Assembly (NCBI GenBank): GCA_965240325.2
Contig: OZ251230.1
Location: 1,674,001 to 1,738,000, forward strand
Length of the DNA stretch: 64,000 bases
Source: Rebecca billardiae RCC1528
Taxonomy: Eukaryota; Haptophyta
Direction of reading: 5' to 3'
Below, piece by piece: positions 1 through 9,483 of this stretch. The translations under genes were made by a program, and so were the position numbers. Each line of letters begins with the position of its first letter. Positions within the stretch are counted from its first letter, which is position 1. The notes under the pieces were generated by a model, which worked only from the letters and a program-made list of their open reading frames with translations, was not told the origin of the DNA and did not search any database.

Positions 1-2
1 AA

Positions 3-200
3 CTCCATACCGATCTGGTTGCCGCACTGGCCGCATTGCAGGGTGCTGCACGGCGCATGCGCGGGGCGCGGTACACGGTCAGCGCGGCGGCGGGCGACGG
101 GCCCGGCGCTGCGGACGTGGGTGCCCGACACGACACGCATGGGCAGCAGCGCACTGCCCCCCGCGCGCCCGGGCCGCCGCGGCCGCCGCCGCGCACATGA
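3..200 (+). CDS. possible 3' end of a gene entering from the left (partial)
   Basis: An open frame runs in from the window edge for 65 codons to a TGA at 198-200. Its first part reads like ordinary protein (alternating Leu/Ala, then Arg/Gly/Ala), and the last 20 codons are Pro/Arg-rich. No domain can be recognised in so short a piece. It could equally be a non-coding GC-rich open frame, so this is only a weak call that depends on the sequence to the left. Confidence 0.22.
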   Translation, partial: LHTDLVAALAALQGAARRMRGARYTVSAAAGDGPGAADVGARHDTHGQQRTAPRAPGPPRPPPRT

Positions 201-843
201 TCTCGCGCGGCATGGTCCACGTACGCCCGCTCGCTCGTTGGCAGCGATGGCGTCGCTGTGCAGACGGTTGGTCAGGTGAACTTCTTAGTGCGGCGAGCCG
301 AAAAGGCGACAGGGGGGCTGCCGCCGCCCGGAGTGGTGGAACCCAGTCCGGGCGCGATTTCCGATTTCATTCACTCCCTCTTTTGCTCATCACTTTTCAA
401 TGTCGATCGTCGTCGCGGGTCGCGGGAGCCGCCGCCGGGGACGTGACGGACGTCTCAGGACATCGATCAATCACTTCAATCGGCTCGGTCACAGTCTAAG
501 CTAGTACTAGTCAGTAGTCGGACCGGCGAGGCCACGGGCAGGCGGGCCGACGGGCACGGTTGGAAGGAGGGTCACCCTCACCCACTCAGGCGGACCAGCA
601 AGTGCTGACTCAGCAGCCGGCGCCGTTGGCCGGCGCGGCGTCTTCGCCCTTGCCCCGTCATTCGTCAGGAGGCCGCCGAAGCGGCGGGCGGCGCTGCAAT
701 TCAGCGTCGCAGCCCGCTCGTTATCATAGTCATTACGGCGCACGTGAGAACGTAACAGAGGCAGTCCATGGCAAAGCCGCTGTGCCCTCGAGCCGCCCGA
801 GACGTGCGCGCATTCGCCGGTCGAGCATGCTGAGGACACGCTG
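201..843. other. intergenic, no gene seen
   Basis: Mixed-composition DNA between the possible partial gene and the stop of the PAN-like gene. I see no coding exon or structured RNA. A short palindromic run around ACTAGTACTAGT-like sequence lies near 500-512 and recurs near 2209-2220. Confidence 0.4.
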
Positions 844-1453
844 CTACGCCGACGACGGCTGCGTGAGGCCGACGGCCAGCGCGATTGTGATGGCGCCGGC
901 GAGCAAGCACGCGACCGCAATGCCCCACTGCTTGGTCGTCTCGGGCGTGACGGGAGGGTCCGTCTTGACGTACGTGCCCCAGTCGGGGTCGTCAATGACG
1001 GTGTCGGACGTCTTGAAGAAGATCTGCAGCGTGCCGTCCGGGAAGCGGTCGTACGACTCAAACGTGAACGCCTGGCAAGACGGGTTGTAATCGCACAGGT
1101 CCATCGCGTCCTCGACAGTCAGCTCGACCTGGTCGCCGATCGTGTTGCCCATGGGCACGTAACCGCGGTAGTACGTGTACTCCGCTGCGACGAGCCGCGC
1201 GTGGGATAGCGTGGCGCGCCGCGGTGAGTGCGGGGGCGCGCGCGCCGCACGATGCCCGCTCGGTGAGCCGAGCGGCCGAGGCGCAATGGAAGGATCGCCG
1301 GGTGCACGCGCGAGAGCGATCACCATTCACGCAGTGGACGCACACCAACGCGAGTGCAAGTGTCCACGACAGCCGTGCACATGGTAATCGAGACACCGGC
1401 GCGGCGGACGCGCCAAACGCTCGTCTTCTTGCAGCCGCGAAGGCGGCGGGCAT
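844..1453 (-). CDS. small type I membrane protein with PAN/apple-like Cys region
   Basis: Predicted 156 aa from two exons: 1324-1453 and 844-1184, with a 139 nt intron (GTGATC...CGCAG, phase 1). The splice is supported by both sides reading well: exon 1 encodes a signal peptide of about 42 residues ending in a hydrophobic LALALV core, and exon 2 encodes the mature domain. That domain has a CDYNPSCQAFTF motif followed by a later FFKTS, the kind of Cys spacing and aromatic pattern found in PAN/apple adhesion domains (family knowledge, weak match). A single membrane helix (about residues 130-152) precedes a very short cytosolic tail. Probably an exported or surface protein binding protein or carbohydrate. 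The function is inferred only from the fold-like pattern. It is divergent from the Gln-rich gene at 2583. Confidence 0.6.
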
Positions 1454-2582
1454 GTGCGGGCTCGCCGCGATGGCGCCTCCCCACTCGTCAGCTTTTCGGG
1501 CGGTCCGACCCGGTCCGGGAGCGCACTCCGCCCCGGGCGAGGGTGCGACGCCTGTCGCGTCGGTCGGGCTGACCAGTGACGCCTCCGTGCGGCGCGGCGC
1601 GCAAGGAGATCGGTGTGCGATACATCGCACTGCTCTCGCGCGCGCACCATCTTGACTGTGGACAGCGACCCGGTCTCGGATTCTCATTCTGTTTGAGACT
1701 TGGACGTCGACTGCGTTCTGGACAGGACCGGCCGGCAGAGGACATCGGTAGGCATTGGGTACGTGCGGTGGATGCTGCTGCTAGGCGCGGCCCGGGCGGT
1801 GACTGGCACTCGTGGAGTGCGCGCCGTGCGATAAACGGAGAGCAGTGGCGGGTCATGAATCGTGGGCCTGCCTCAAACGCCCGCCCTCGCGCAGTCGACC
1901 TGTGCCACGCGGTGCCTCGTCCTTGATCAAGACTCGGACAGTCCGAGATGTCCGTATTGTACCCCCATCCTCCGCTTGTGCGAGTCCTACGAGAATGGGG
2001 GTCAGCAACGAATACAGTACCCGCTCAATAATGAGTCCCGTTCATATGAGTCATATTGCCATATGTGATCAGCATGGCATGGCATATCATAGCAGAGGAT
2101 CCTTCCTACTACCCGCTTTCTTGGGGTTTATCCGTTCCCCGAACGACGTACAACCAATCTCAATATGATCTGGACTCGTGGCCGTCTACTGGCCGATGCA
2201 AGCTGACGAGACTAGTACTAGTGCCACCCTTTGAAAGCTGGTGGCACGAACTTCGAGGGCGAACAAATATCGTGCAACTGGCCCCCGCTGAGCCACTGCC
2301 CGCGCTCTGCCGCGCGGCCAAGCGGAGCGGAAACATCTATCGTCGTAGCGCGACCAGCCGACCACCCCTTTCAGAGGCGCACTGGCTTCATCTGTGCGGG
2401 GTGGCGGTGGGAGCTTGCCCGACGAGGCTGCTCCATATTCCTCTCCTGCGAGCAGCGCCGGCGCTCGAGCGGGAGGGGGAGCGACAGCTCCGTGGCCGCG
2501 GGCCGAGCGGCGTCGTCGACGCGCTCGCGCGAACGCACTTTCGCACGCCAGTGGGCGGCGGCGCACGCCACCACACCCCACG
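1454..2582. other. intergenic between two divergent genes
   Basis: About 1.1 kb separating the starts of the PAN-like gene (-) and the Gln-rich gene (+), so it should hold both promoters. The middle (about 1920-2220) is clearly less GC-rich than the flanks. No exon, RNA gene or strong repeat was recognised. Confidence 0.4.
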
Positions 2583-4452
2583 ATGGCGCAATTTGGCATT
2601 GGCCCGACGGGCCTGCCCGCGGGCTTCCCGGGCGATGGCGCCCGCGCTGGCCTCGCGGCGGGCGCGGACCTCGGCGCGGGCATGCGGCAGGGCCTCTCGG
2701 CCGACTTCGCCGCGCGCGCGCAGGCAGCCGCCATGGGCAACGCCTCCCCGCGCAGCGGTGCGACGCTCGGCGCGGGCGGCCTCGGAGGCGCCGGTGGGCT
2801 TCCGAGCATGAACCAGCTGCTCGGCCTCCCGGTCGCCGGGCGGGGAGGCGGCGGTGCGAGCGGGCTGGGCGGGTTGGGCGGAGACAACACGTCCGCGCCG
2901 TCCCTGCAGCAGCAGGGCGTGGTGCCCGGGCTCTCGCCCCCGCCGCCGAGCGACCAGAGCGTCTACTCGAAATGGGCCATGATGCTGCAGCAGCAACTCG
3001 AGCAGGCGTACATGGACCGCTCGCGCATCCTTCAGCTCGCGATCAAGCTGCAGGTTGAGAATCTCCACCTGAAGGAGGGCTTGTACTCCGAGAATCCGCA
3101 GCGATTCATGCAGCTCGTGCAGGTGCGCGCCATCGCGCGGCGCGGCGCGCGTGTGCCCCCTCCCCTGCGACCTCCCCGCGCGCCCGTGCCGCCCGGTCCC
3201 GCGCGCGCACCGCGCACGTGTAGCGCGCACCTCGCGCTCACGCGGCGCTCGTCGGCGCTCGCGGACCCTTCGTGCCGCGCGCCCGAACCGTCCGCCCTCG
3301 CTCCCCGCCCTCACCGGCCCGCCCGCGCCGCAGTTGGGCACGATCGCCGCGGGGCCACTGATCGACGGGAGCGGGATGGAACTGCCTGTGCCGACGCCGC
3401 AGACGCAGCTGAATCTGGCACAGCAGGCGGCGCAGCAGGCGGGGCAGGTAGCTGCGCACACGCAGCAGCAGCAGGTGGCGGCGCAGCAGGCGGCGGCGGC
3501 GCAGCAGCAGCGGAGGCGGCAGCAGCAGGCGCAGCAGCAGCAGGCGCAGCAGCAGCAGGCGCAGCAGCAGCAGGCGCAGCAGGCGCAGCAGGCGCAGCAG
3601 GCGCAGCAGGCGCAGCAGGCGCAGCAGGCACAGGCGCAGCAGGCGCAGCAGGCGCAGCAGGCGCAGCAGGCGCAGCAGCAGCAGCAGCAGCAGCAGCAGG
3701 CGCAGCAGGCGCAGCAGGCGCAGCAGGCGCAGCAGCAGGCGCAGCAGGCGAAGCAGCAGTCGGCGCAGGCGCAGCAGTCGGCGCAGGCGCAGCAGGCACA
3801 GGCGCAGCAGCAATCGCAGCAGGCGCAGCAGCAGCAGTCACAGCAGGCGCAGCAGCAGCAGGCGCAGCAGCAGAACCAACACAAGCGGCAGCGGCAGCAG
3901 CACACGGTCGTGCGGCAGCAGGCAGCGGCGGCGGCGGCTGCGGTGGCGGCGGCGGCGCAGCAGCAGCAGCAGCGCGGCGCAGGCGGCGCGGGTCAGGCCA
4001 GCAGGCGGCCGCCGAGCAGCACCGCCGAGGGGGGCGCGGGCGGGACGGACAGCGGGCAGGCCATGAAGGAGGCCATGATGGCGATGATCATGGACACGGC
4101 CGCGCAGGGCAACGGCGTCGCGGATGACGACGTGCTGACCACGGAGAACCTACACATCCTCGCCAAATGGTTCGACCAGACGCCCGAGGGCAGAGGCGGC
4201 GGCGCCGAACAGAATGGTCCGCGCCTGACCGCCGCGCCGCGCGCACGCCGCGCACCCGCCCGTCGCACCCGCACGCTCACGCGCGCGCCGCCACCGCCGC
4301 GCACGCGCCGCGCCGGGCGCGCAGGCGGCACGACTACGCCCAACATGCTCGAGCTGTCCAGGGGCCTCTCCATGGACGACGGCTTCCCGGAGCTTGGCGC
4401 GAGTGCGGATAAGCAGGGCCAGGTGCAGCAGCCCTTTCCGTTCGACTTCTGA
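2583..4452 (+). CDS. Gln/Ala-rich coiled-coil protein, possible nuclear regulator
   Basis: Two exons, 2583-3122 and 3334-4452, with a 211 nt intron (GTGCGC...CGCAG, phase 0); predicted 552 aa. A further in-frame 108 nt stretch at 4217-4324 starts with GT and ends with AG, and may be a second intron. The N-terminus is Gly/Ala-rich. Residues about 125-180 form a helix-prone segment (SVYSKWAMMLQQQLEQAYMD onward) typical of a short coiled coil. Residues about 210-370 are almost pure Gln-Gln-Ala. The tail ends with an acidic-aromatic PFPFDF motif after a DDGFPEL patch, reminiscent of activation domains. No DNA-binding domain is visible. Transcription co-regulator is a guess from composition; the family is not recognised. 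The start was chosen because upstream codons are low-complexity shadow. Confidence 0.62.
3418..3900 (+). repeat. CAG-CAG-GCG coding minisatellite
   Basis: Imperfect 9 bp units (CAGCAGGCG) with pure CAG runs, for example near 3675-3700, fill the middle of the Gln-rich gene and encode Gln-Gln-Ala. Slippage-prone, so length is likely to vary between alleles. Confidence 0.9.
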
Positions 4453-4774
4453 TCTGTGCCGGCCTTTCGCCGCTGATTCTGCAGCTCACACTCACAGCTT
4501 CTGCCAGTATTTCTGATCCCCCGTCCTCATCTCGGTCTCGGCGAGACTCGAGAGCGGCTCCAGCACTGAGAGCTTCTGTCACGCGCAATCTGGGGAGGCA
4601 CAACCGCCTGGCGCCAACCCCAGGGCCACGGACCCTGGCGCGCGCGCGCCGTCCGCCGTCCGGGCGGCGTCGTCCGCGGGCGTGGAGGCGCTCGCGCAGC
4701 AGTCCATCGGCCGCGGCGAGACTCTGCAGAGACTGGCAGACTGCCGCATCGATCGCAGCGGCGAGCCGGCGGGG
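4453..4774. other. 3' flank of the Gln-rich gene, no gene seen
   Basis: Moderately GC-rich sequence downstream of the stop codon. I find no exon with convincing protein-like reading. It probably contains the 3' UTR and transcription end of the gene at 2583-4452. Confidence 0.35.
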
Positions 4775-5222
4775 CTTAAGCCGCCCGCCCGCCATGAACG
4801 CATGCCATCGAACGACAAATTACCCGTATGATCTAGTTAGTAGTTAGGTTAGTGACGATTAATACTGCGGTATTTTGTAATTAAATCATCAGTATTTAAT
4901 ATATATATATAGTTTAAAATAAGTTAGCTAGCTACGCCTAACTGGCTACCGTGTCTACCGACTAGGCTACTCAGTTCACGGAATTAGTGTTACCACGGTC
5001 TACTACCGAGTTTCACCGAGCGATAATACGGACACCGTAGTGAGTCAGTGACTAGGTCTAGTCACTAGTCATCTACTGATCTAGTGAGACAGTGAGTCGC
5101 GCATCCTGTTTAAATCAGTATACTAGTTTATACACCACTGCGGGCATGCTGAGTGTACTTTACTATTAAGCCGGGGCCTATTCCGCCGTGACCGCGTATA
5201 GCAGGCGTGTATTGGCTTAACT
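4775..5222. repeat. tandem duplication, copy 1 (without SINE)
   Basis: Begins CTTAAGCCGCCC and shares near-identical blocks with 5223-5764: the start, the TTAGTAGTTAGG block, an AT-rich stretch, the GATAATACGGACAC block and the TATAGCAGGCGTG end. Small indels separate the copies. AT-richer than the surrounding genes. No coding potential. It serves as the empty reference for the insertion in copy 2. Confidence 0.8.
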
Positions 5223-5764
5223 CTTAAGCCGCCCGCCCGCCGCCATGAACGCATGCCATCGAGCGACAAATTACCCGTATGATCTAGTTAGTAGTTAGGT
5301 TAGTGACGATACTGCATTGTAATTAAATAATCATTATTTAACTCTCTATATAGTTAAAAATAAATTAGCTAGCTACGCCTACTGGCTACTGTCTACTGAC
5401 TAGGCTACTCAGTTCACGGTTAGTGTTACCACGGTCTACCGAGTAAGAGTTTCACCGAGCGATAATACGGACACAGTGACTAGGTCTAGTCACTAGTGAA
5501 AGTGATCGTCGCGCATCCTGTTTAATTTATACACCACTGCGGGCATGCAACGCCGGTCTGTGGCCGAGTGGGAGTACTGGCGTGCTCTTGCGTCTGAGGT
5601 CATGGCGGGTTCAAACCAGTTTCCAGGTCTCTCTTCGGAGAGCGTGCGATGAAGGATGGCGCGGCAACCTGCCACCGTGAGCCTTACGCACGTTAAGACA
5701 AATAAACTGTATTACTATTAAGCCGGGGCCTATCCGCCGTGACCGCGTATAGCAGGCGTGTATT
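5223..5764. repeat. tandem duplication, copy 2 (with SINE-like insert)
   Basis: Second copy of the 4775-5222 unit. It follows copy 1 block by block, except for about 160 bp of extra sequence at 5549-5711 that copy 1 replaces with about 11 bp. Confidence 0.8.
5549..5711 (+). mobile_element. tRNA-derived SINE-like insertion
   Basis: Present only in copy 2 of the tandem duplication. It holds a pol III internal promoter: an A box TGGCCGAGTGGG at 5561-5572 and a B box GGTTCAAACCA at 5608-5618, about 36 bp apart as in tRNAs. The D arm can form (GCC/GGC), but the anticodon, T and acceptor stems do not pair convincingly, so this is not a functional tRNA. The 3' end is A/T-rich (GACAAATAAACTGTA), resembling the tail of the short dispersed repeat found elsewhere in the window. 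Classification as a SINE is inference. Confidence 0.6.
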
Positions 5765-6852
5765 CCACTATTCGGATCCAGTCGGTCCAGTAGACTGTCT
5801 AGATAGAGTGGCAGCGAGCGTCCAGACGGTCGTGGCGGAACTGTCCTGGGCCAGCAATCAGCATTGTCAACGCGCGGAGTCTCACTCAGTGACTCAGTGA
5901 CTCACTCAGCTAGTCTGGAATGATGATTCTGAGCTTGTCAGCCGGTAAATTACTGCTGCTAAATAATTGTCCAGCATTGTATTATCTCGCCTGCCTGAGC
6001 TGTGTGCGTCTCTAATTCTTAGTGTCGTTAAATCATAGATAGAATGAGTGAACTGTACCGTACGCTGTATAGTGTATGAATCCCCTGGCCAACAACTCGC
6101 CGCCCCCGGAAAGCGCGCGCGAAAATGGCGGTCTCGCGCGGCCACGCCGTGCCGTGGGCCTACTGGGCACTGTGAAAGTTGCATTCGTGGTGCTGGCTGG
6201 TAGTGGCGCAGCTTTGCGCTGCCCTTCTTGCGCACTTCAAGGGCTATCCCCTGATTCCCCATTGGCGCATGACGAGTTGTGCTTCCGCTAGACCGCTATG
6301 CGCGATCCTGACTCGCAGGCCGCAGCTGCTCGCGCGTTCGTTGCCTGCGCGCTGCCAGGTTAGACTCTGCCTCAGACGCGCTAATTGAGCAAGTGCTTGC
6401 AGGAGCGTAGGAGGTGCCCCTGATAAACGCGGCCGCCCTTGCCCAGGCCCTTCGGCCCAAGTGCAAAAGCTGGGTGCATGCTGGCTGTGTGCTTCCCGCG
6501 CTGTTCAGAGGTCATCTTGCTGGGAGCTGACCTTGGCGCACCCCAGCCAGCAGTACGGGCGCAGCAGCTCGGGATCTTCACGGTAGATGAGTGACATGAC
6601 ACCATTCCTTCGCGCATCGGCGTCTCGCCGCCTGCGTCGACCATGTCGTGCGTCGCTGCGAGAATGCACCCGTATGATAGTGCTATCAAAGCGTGGCAGA
6701 TTGATTGAGAGTGCGGCGCGCGGGGCAATAATGCACAAGGTACTCATGCGCCGCTACTCATCTGCGCGCGCCGCCTCAGCTCGCACTTGCGTGGGTTGCA
6801 GAAGCGCGAGTTGGGCACGTCCGATGCGGCGGTTCATGGCGACATGCCGCTA
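5765..6852. other. intergenic, no reliable gene
   Basis: Mixed-composition DNA containing one copy of the short dispersed repeat (5986-6023). A minus-strand stretch at 6505-6750 reads somewhat protein-like (RPYCWLGCAK) but lacks start, splice or domain support. It ends at the TA target of the DNA transposon. Confidence 0.4.
5986..6023 (+). repeat. short dispersed repeat, copy 1 (truncated)
   Basis: Begins CTCGCCTGCCTGAGC and ends at TTCTTAGT, lacking the usual AAACTGTA end. Four other copies lie at 12889, 13017, 15939 (inverted) and 46319. Confidence 0.8.
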
Positions 6853-6877
6853 CAGGTGCTATGGCCTATTTCTGGAC
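6853..6877 (+). repeat. transposon left terminal inverted repeat
   Basis: 25 bp, perfect reverse complement of 9091-9115, immediately inside the TA at 6851-6852. A further 18 bp of inverted homology (6879-6896) follows after one base. Confidence 0.9.
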
Positions 6878-6906
6878 GATGCCGTTTTCTGGACAAGCGC
6901 GTGGCC

Positions 6907-8329
6907 ATGGTGAAGCGCACCGACGAGTCGCCCGCCAAGCGGCGCAAGACGCCAGCAGCGCGCATCGCCAACCCCCGGAACCAGGCGGAGTACGCCATCA
7001 ACAAGTCCAACCACGACGAGAAGCAGCGGCAGCTGCGCACGGCGCTGAAGTGGTGCCGCGATGAGGCAGACGCGGGGCGTGCGAAGGGCGCGGTCGACCG
7101 CGCGATCAGCTCGGATCGGTGGCCCGCCTTCATCACGTCTACCTCAGCCCGCCGGACACAACGGGGCTGACGCAGCCGCTCGACCAGATCAACCAGGTGC
7201 TGCACTACTACTGCTCGGTGAGTACCAAGAAGTGGGCGCGCTACCAGCAGTCGAAGCTGCTCGCGCAGCGCATGCGCGAGGTGCGCGCCGATCTCGGCGA
7301 CGATGAGATCAACCTCGAGGACGCAGTCGACGGCGACGGCGATGACGACGATGATGAGGGCGGCAGCGACGACGACGGCGACGGGGGCGACGACTCGGCC
7401 GAGGAGGGGCGGCGACGCGGCGCGGGCGAGGGCGCGAAGAAGTCTCTCTCGAAGCGCGACTTCCTCCTTTTCCTGGGCACTCGTGGGAGGGCTTCTGTAA
7501 GAAAGAGAGCGTCATCGGCGCCTTCAAGCGCTGCGGCATCACCGCGAGCGGCGTCGACATCGGCTTGATGCAGCAGGACAAGTTCGCGGTCGCCGATCTG
7601 CTGCTCAACCCCGAGCGCGTGTTCGAGGCTGCTCCCGCGGCCGCGGAGGGCGCCGGCCACCGCGGTGCGGTGCGCCGCGCGATCGACTACGGCGCCGGTG
7701 GCATCCCGGCCGAGTACACGCCCGTGTCCTCCACCCACCGTGCCGGCTCGACGCTCGACCTGCATCACCGTCTCTCCGAGCAGCAGACGGTGATCGAGAG
7801 CCTCCGTGCTCAGATCAAGTGGCACGAGACGACGGTCAAGATGCCCAACGCCGAGGAGGCGGAGGCGCTGCTGCCGTTCGACGTCGTGGGCAAGAAGGTC
7901 GAGGGCGGCCGGAAGCGCGCAAACAAGGAGAAGTTCGGTTCGGCCGAGCTGGTCTGCTTCCTCGAGGGCCAGGAGGCAGCCGATGAGGCGGCTGTGACGG
8001 CGGCCGCCGATGCCGAGGCAAAGCGCGCTGCGAAGGCGGCACGGCGCGCCGAGACCGAGGCCGCGGCAGCTGCGAACGTCGACCAGCGCGATGCGCTCGA
8101 GCGCGCCTTCAAGGCCTGCGAGAGGGCGCGCGCCAACTCGGCTGAGCCATGCGCGTGCGGCGCAGATTCGGCCGCGACGTGCACGTGCCGGACGCATCAC
8201 TTCTGTCCGCATTGCAGGCGCGTGCAGAAGACGGCATGGAAGAAGCAGAAGTGCCAGCCGCATCTCGTGGGTGCGCCTTCGGAGGCTGTCATCGACATCG
8301 AGTATCGACACGACGATCACGATGGATGA
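6907..8329 (+). pseudogene. broken pogo-like DDE transposase
   Basis: Coding sequence of the transposon, in three reading frames. The first part (6907 to about 7115) is a basic, Lys/Arg-rich HTH-type N-terminus with a KRRK nuclear-signal-like patch. The frame then changes near 7115-7125 and continues as LSPPDTTGLTQPLDQ, the conserved block around the third catalytic Asp of DDE_1/pogo transposases. A second frame change lies near 7470. An acidic Asp/Gly run (about 7330-7400) and a Cys/His-rich C-terminus (CACGADSAATCTC, then HFCPHC) follow. The region that should hold the first two catalytic Asp residues is missing, so this copy cannot catalyse transposition; it looks internally deleted. Very small introns could explain one frame change but not the missing core. 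Confidence 0.75.
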
Positions 8330-9090
8330 CGCTTAGACCCTAGCAGTAGGTTTGTATCACGGGGGTAGCTGTCGTTAACGACTCGCCGCAGCGGAGTGAT
8401 GACACGCCTAGTCTTTGATAGATGATCGGCCGGGACGAGACTGCTCGGGTACTCGTCTGTCTCGTGTGTCACGGCCGGTCACGGTGCTCCGCGCCGAGCG
8501 GCATCCGGACACAGGGGCGTCATGGCATGCCGACGCCGACGGCGCGCCGCTTCAGGCCGCGCGCAGCAGCGCACGGTTACCCCGGAGTGGGTGGCGACGC
8601 TGTCGCAGGAGGGCGTGGGCTCACAGAACTGGTGATCTAGCACATGGTCGGCTGATGAGACTGATCGCGTGCAGAGCTGAGCTATCAGATAGCTGCATGA
8701 CAACGCGGGTGCTTTGTGAGAACGCGTAGCATGTGCCAGGCACCGAACGCAGGTGAATGGACTAGTGGAGCAGAGAACGCGTGGTATATGCCTGGACTAG
8801 GTCGTCAAGTAAGTCCAGCGAGCTACTGCGGCCCTTCCTGTCCGGTCTCAAGCATTCCTGGCCCACCAACATGCGCGCACAGCTTCACGACCGCACGTCC
8901 ACGGTTTGTCCAGAAAACGGCATGTGCCCAGATCTGGGCTATGACGAAGTCGAGCACGTTGCTCACCAACGCGATGGCCGATGACGATGAGACTTCGTGT
9001 GCCTACCTTTAACTCCACGCTGGTTGGCGTGGTGGCATCGTGGGCGGGCTAGTCCGCCATGGCTGGACGTGAGAGCTACTTGGATTTTCC

Positions 9091-9115
9091 GTCCAGAAAT
9101 AGGCCATAGCACCTG
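9091..9115 (-). repeat. transposon right terminal inverted repeat
   Basis: 25 bp, perfect reverse complement of 6853-6877, followed by TA at 9116-9117. Its inner partner repeat lies apart at 8906-8923. Confidence 0.9.
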
Positions 9116-9483
9116 TACGTCAAAATCGGGTACTGATTCGCACAGTCGCACACCGGCTGATTTCGAGATTGCTCGCCGAAGATCAATCTGGACTCGAGCA
9201 AGCGCACGGAGATTGTGACGGTTGATTACCCTGCACAAAAATTACCCCGACACTTGTCGGCTCGAAGCTTCATACAATCATACATCAATCTCCAGGGTAC
9301 CTTGACGAGATGTACACACGCGACCCTATCCAATCGTTACGATCCGCGGCAAATTCTGAGTTGAGATCCTAGTACTACGAACTATGGACTTTTAAAGAGA
9401 CGACACAGCTCGTACGCTTCATCAATCACCGGGCTAACCTGCTCACATATGCTTTTAGATCCTCGACGGGTTCCGCCGGTAAA
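9116..9483. other. intergenic upstream of the histidine kinase
   Basis: Low-GC-shifted DNA between the transposon's right TA and the kinase start. It should contain the kinase promoter. I see no gene or clear motif. Confidence 0.4.

Larger units (their letters stand above)
6853..9115 (+). mobile_element. Tc1/mariner-pogo type DNA transposon, non-autonomous
   Basis: A 2,263 bp element bounded by perfect 25 bp terminal inverted repeats (6853-6877 and 9091-9115, starting CAGGTGCTATGG). It is flanked on both sides by TA (6851-6852 and 9116-9117), the target duplication of the Tc1/mariner superfamily. A second perfect 18 bp inverted pair lies at 6879-6896 and 8906-8923. It directly abuts the outer repeat on the left but is 167 bp inside it on the right, as if the right terminus were split by an insertion. 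The interior carries a damaged DDE transposase (6907-8329). Confidence 0.88.

Noticed and set aside
3418-3900. CRISPR-like regular repeat
   Set aside because: Continuous 9 bp coding repeat without spacers, inside a spliced gene.
5549-5640. tRNA gene
   Set aside because: A and B boxes fit, but acceptor, anticodon and T stems do not pair, so it is called a SINE-like head instead.
6505-6750. Minus-strand exon reading RPYCWLGCAK
   Set aside because: No start, splice site or family support. Composition alone is insufficient.
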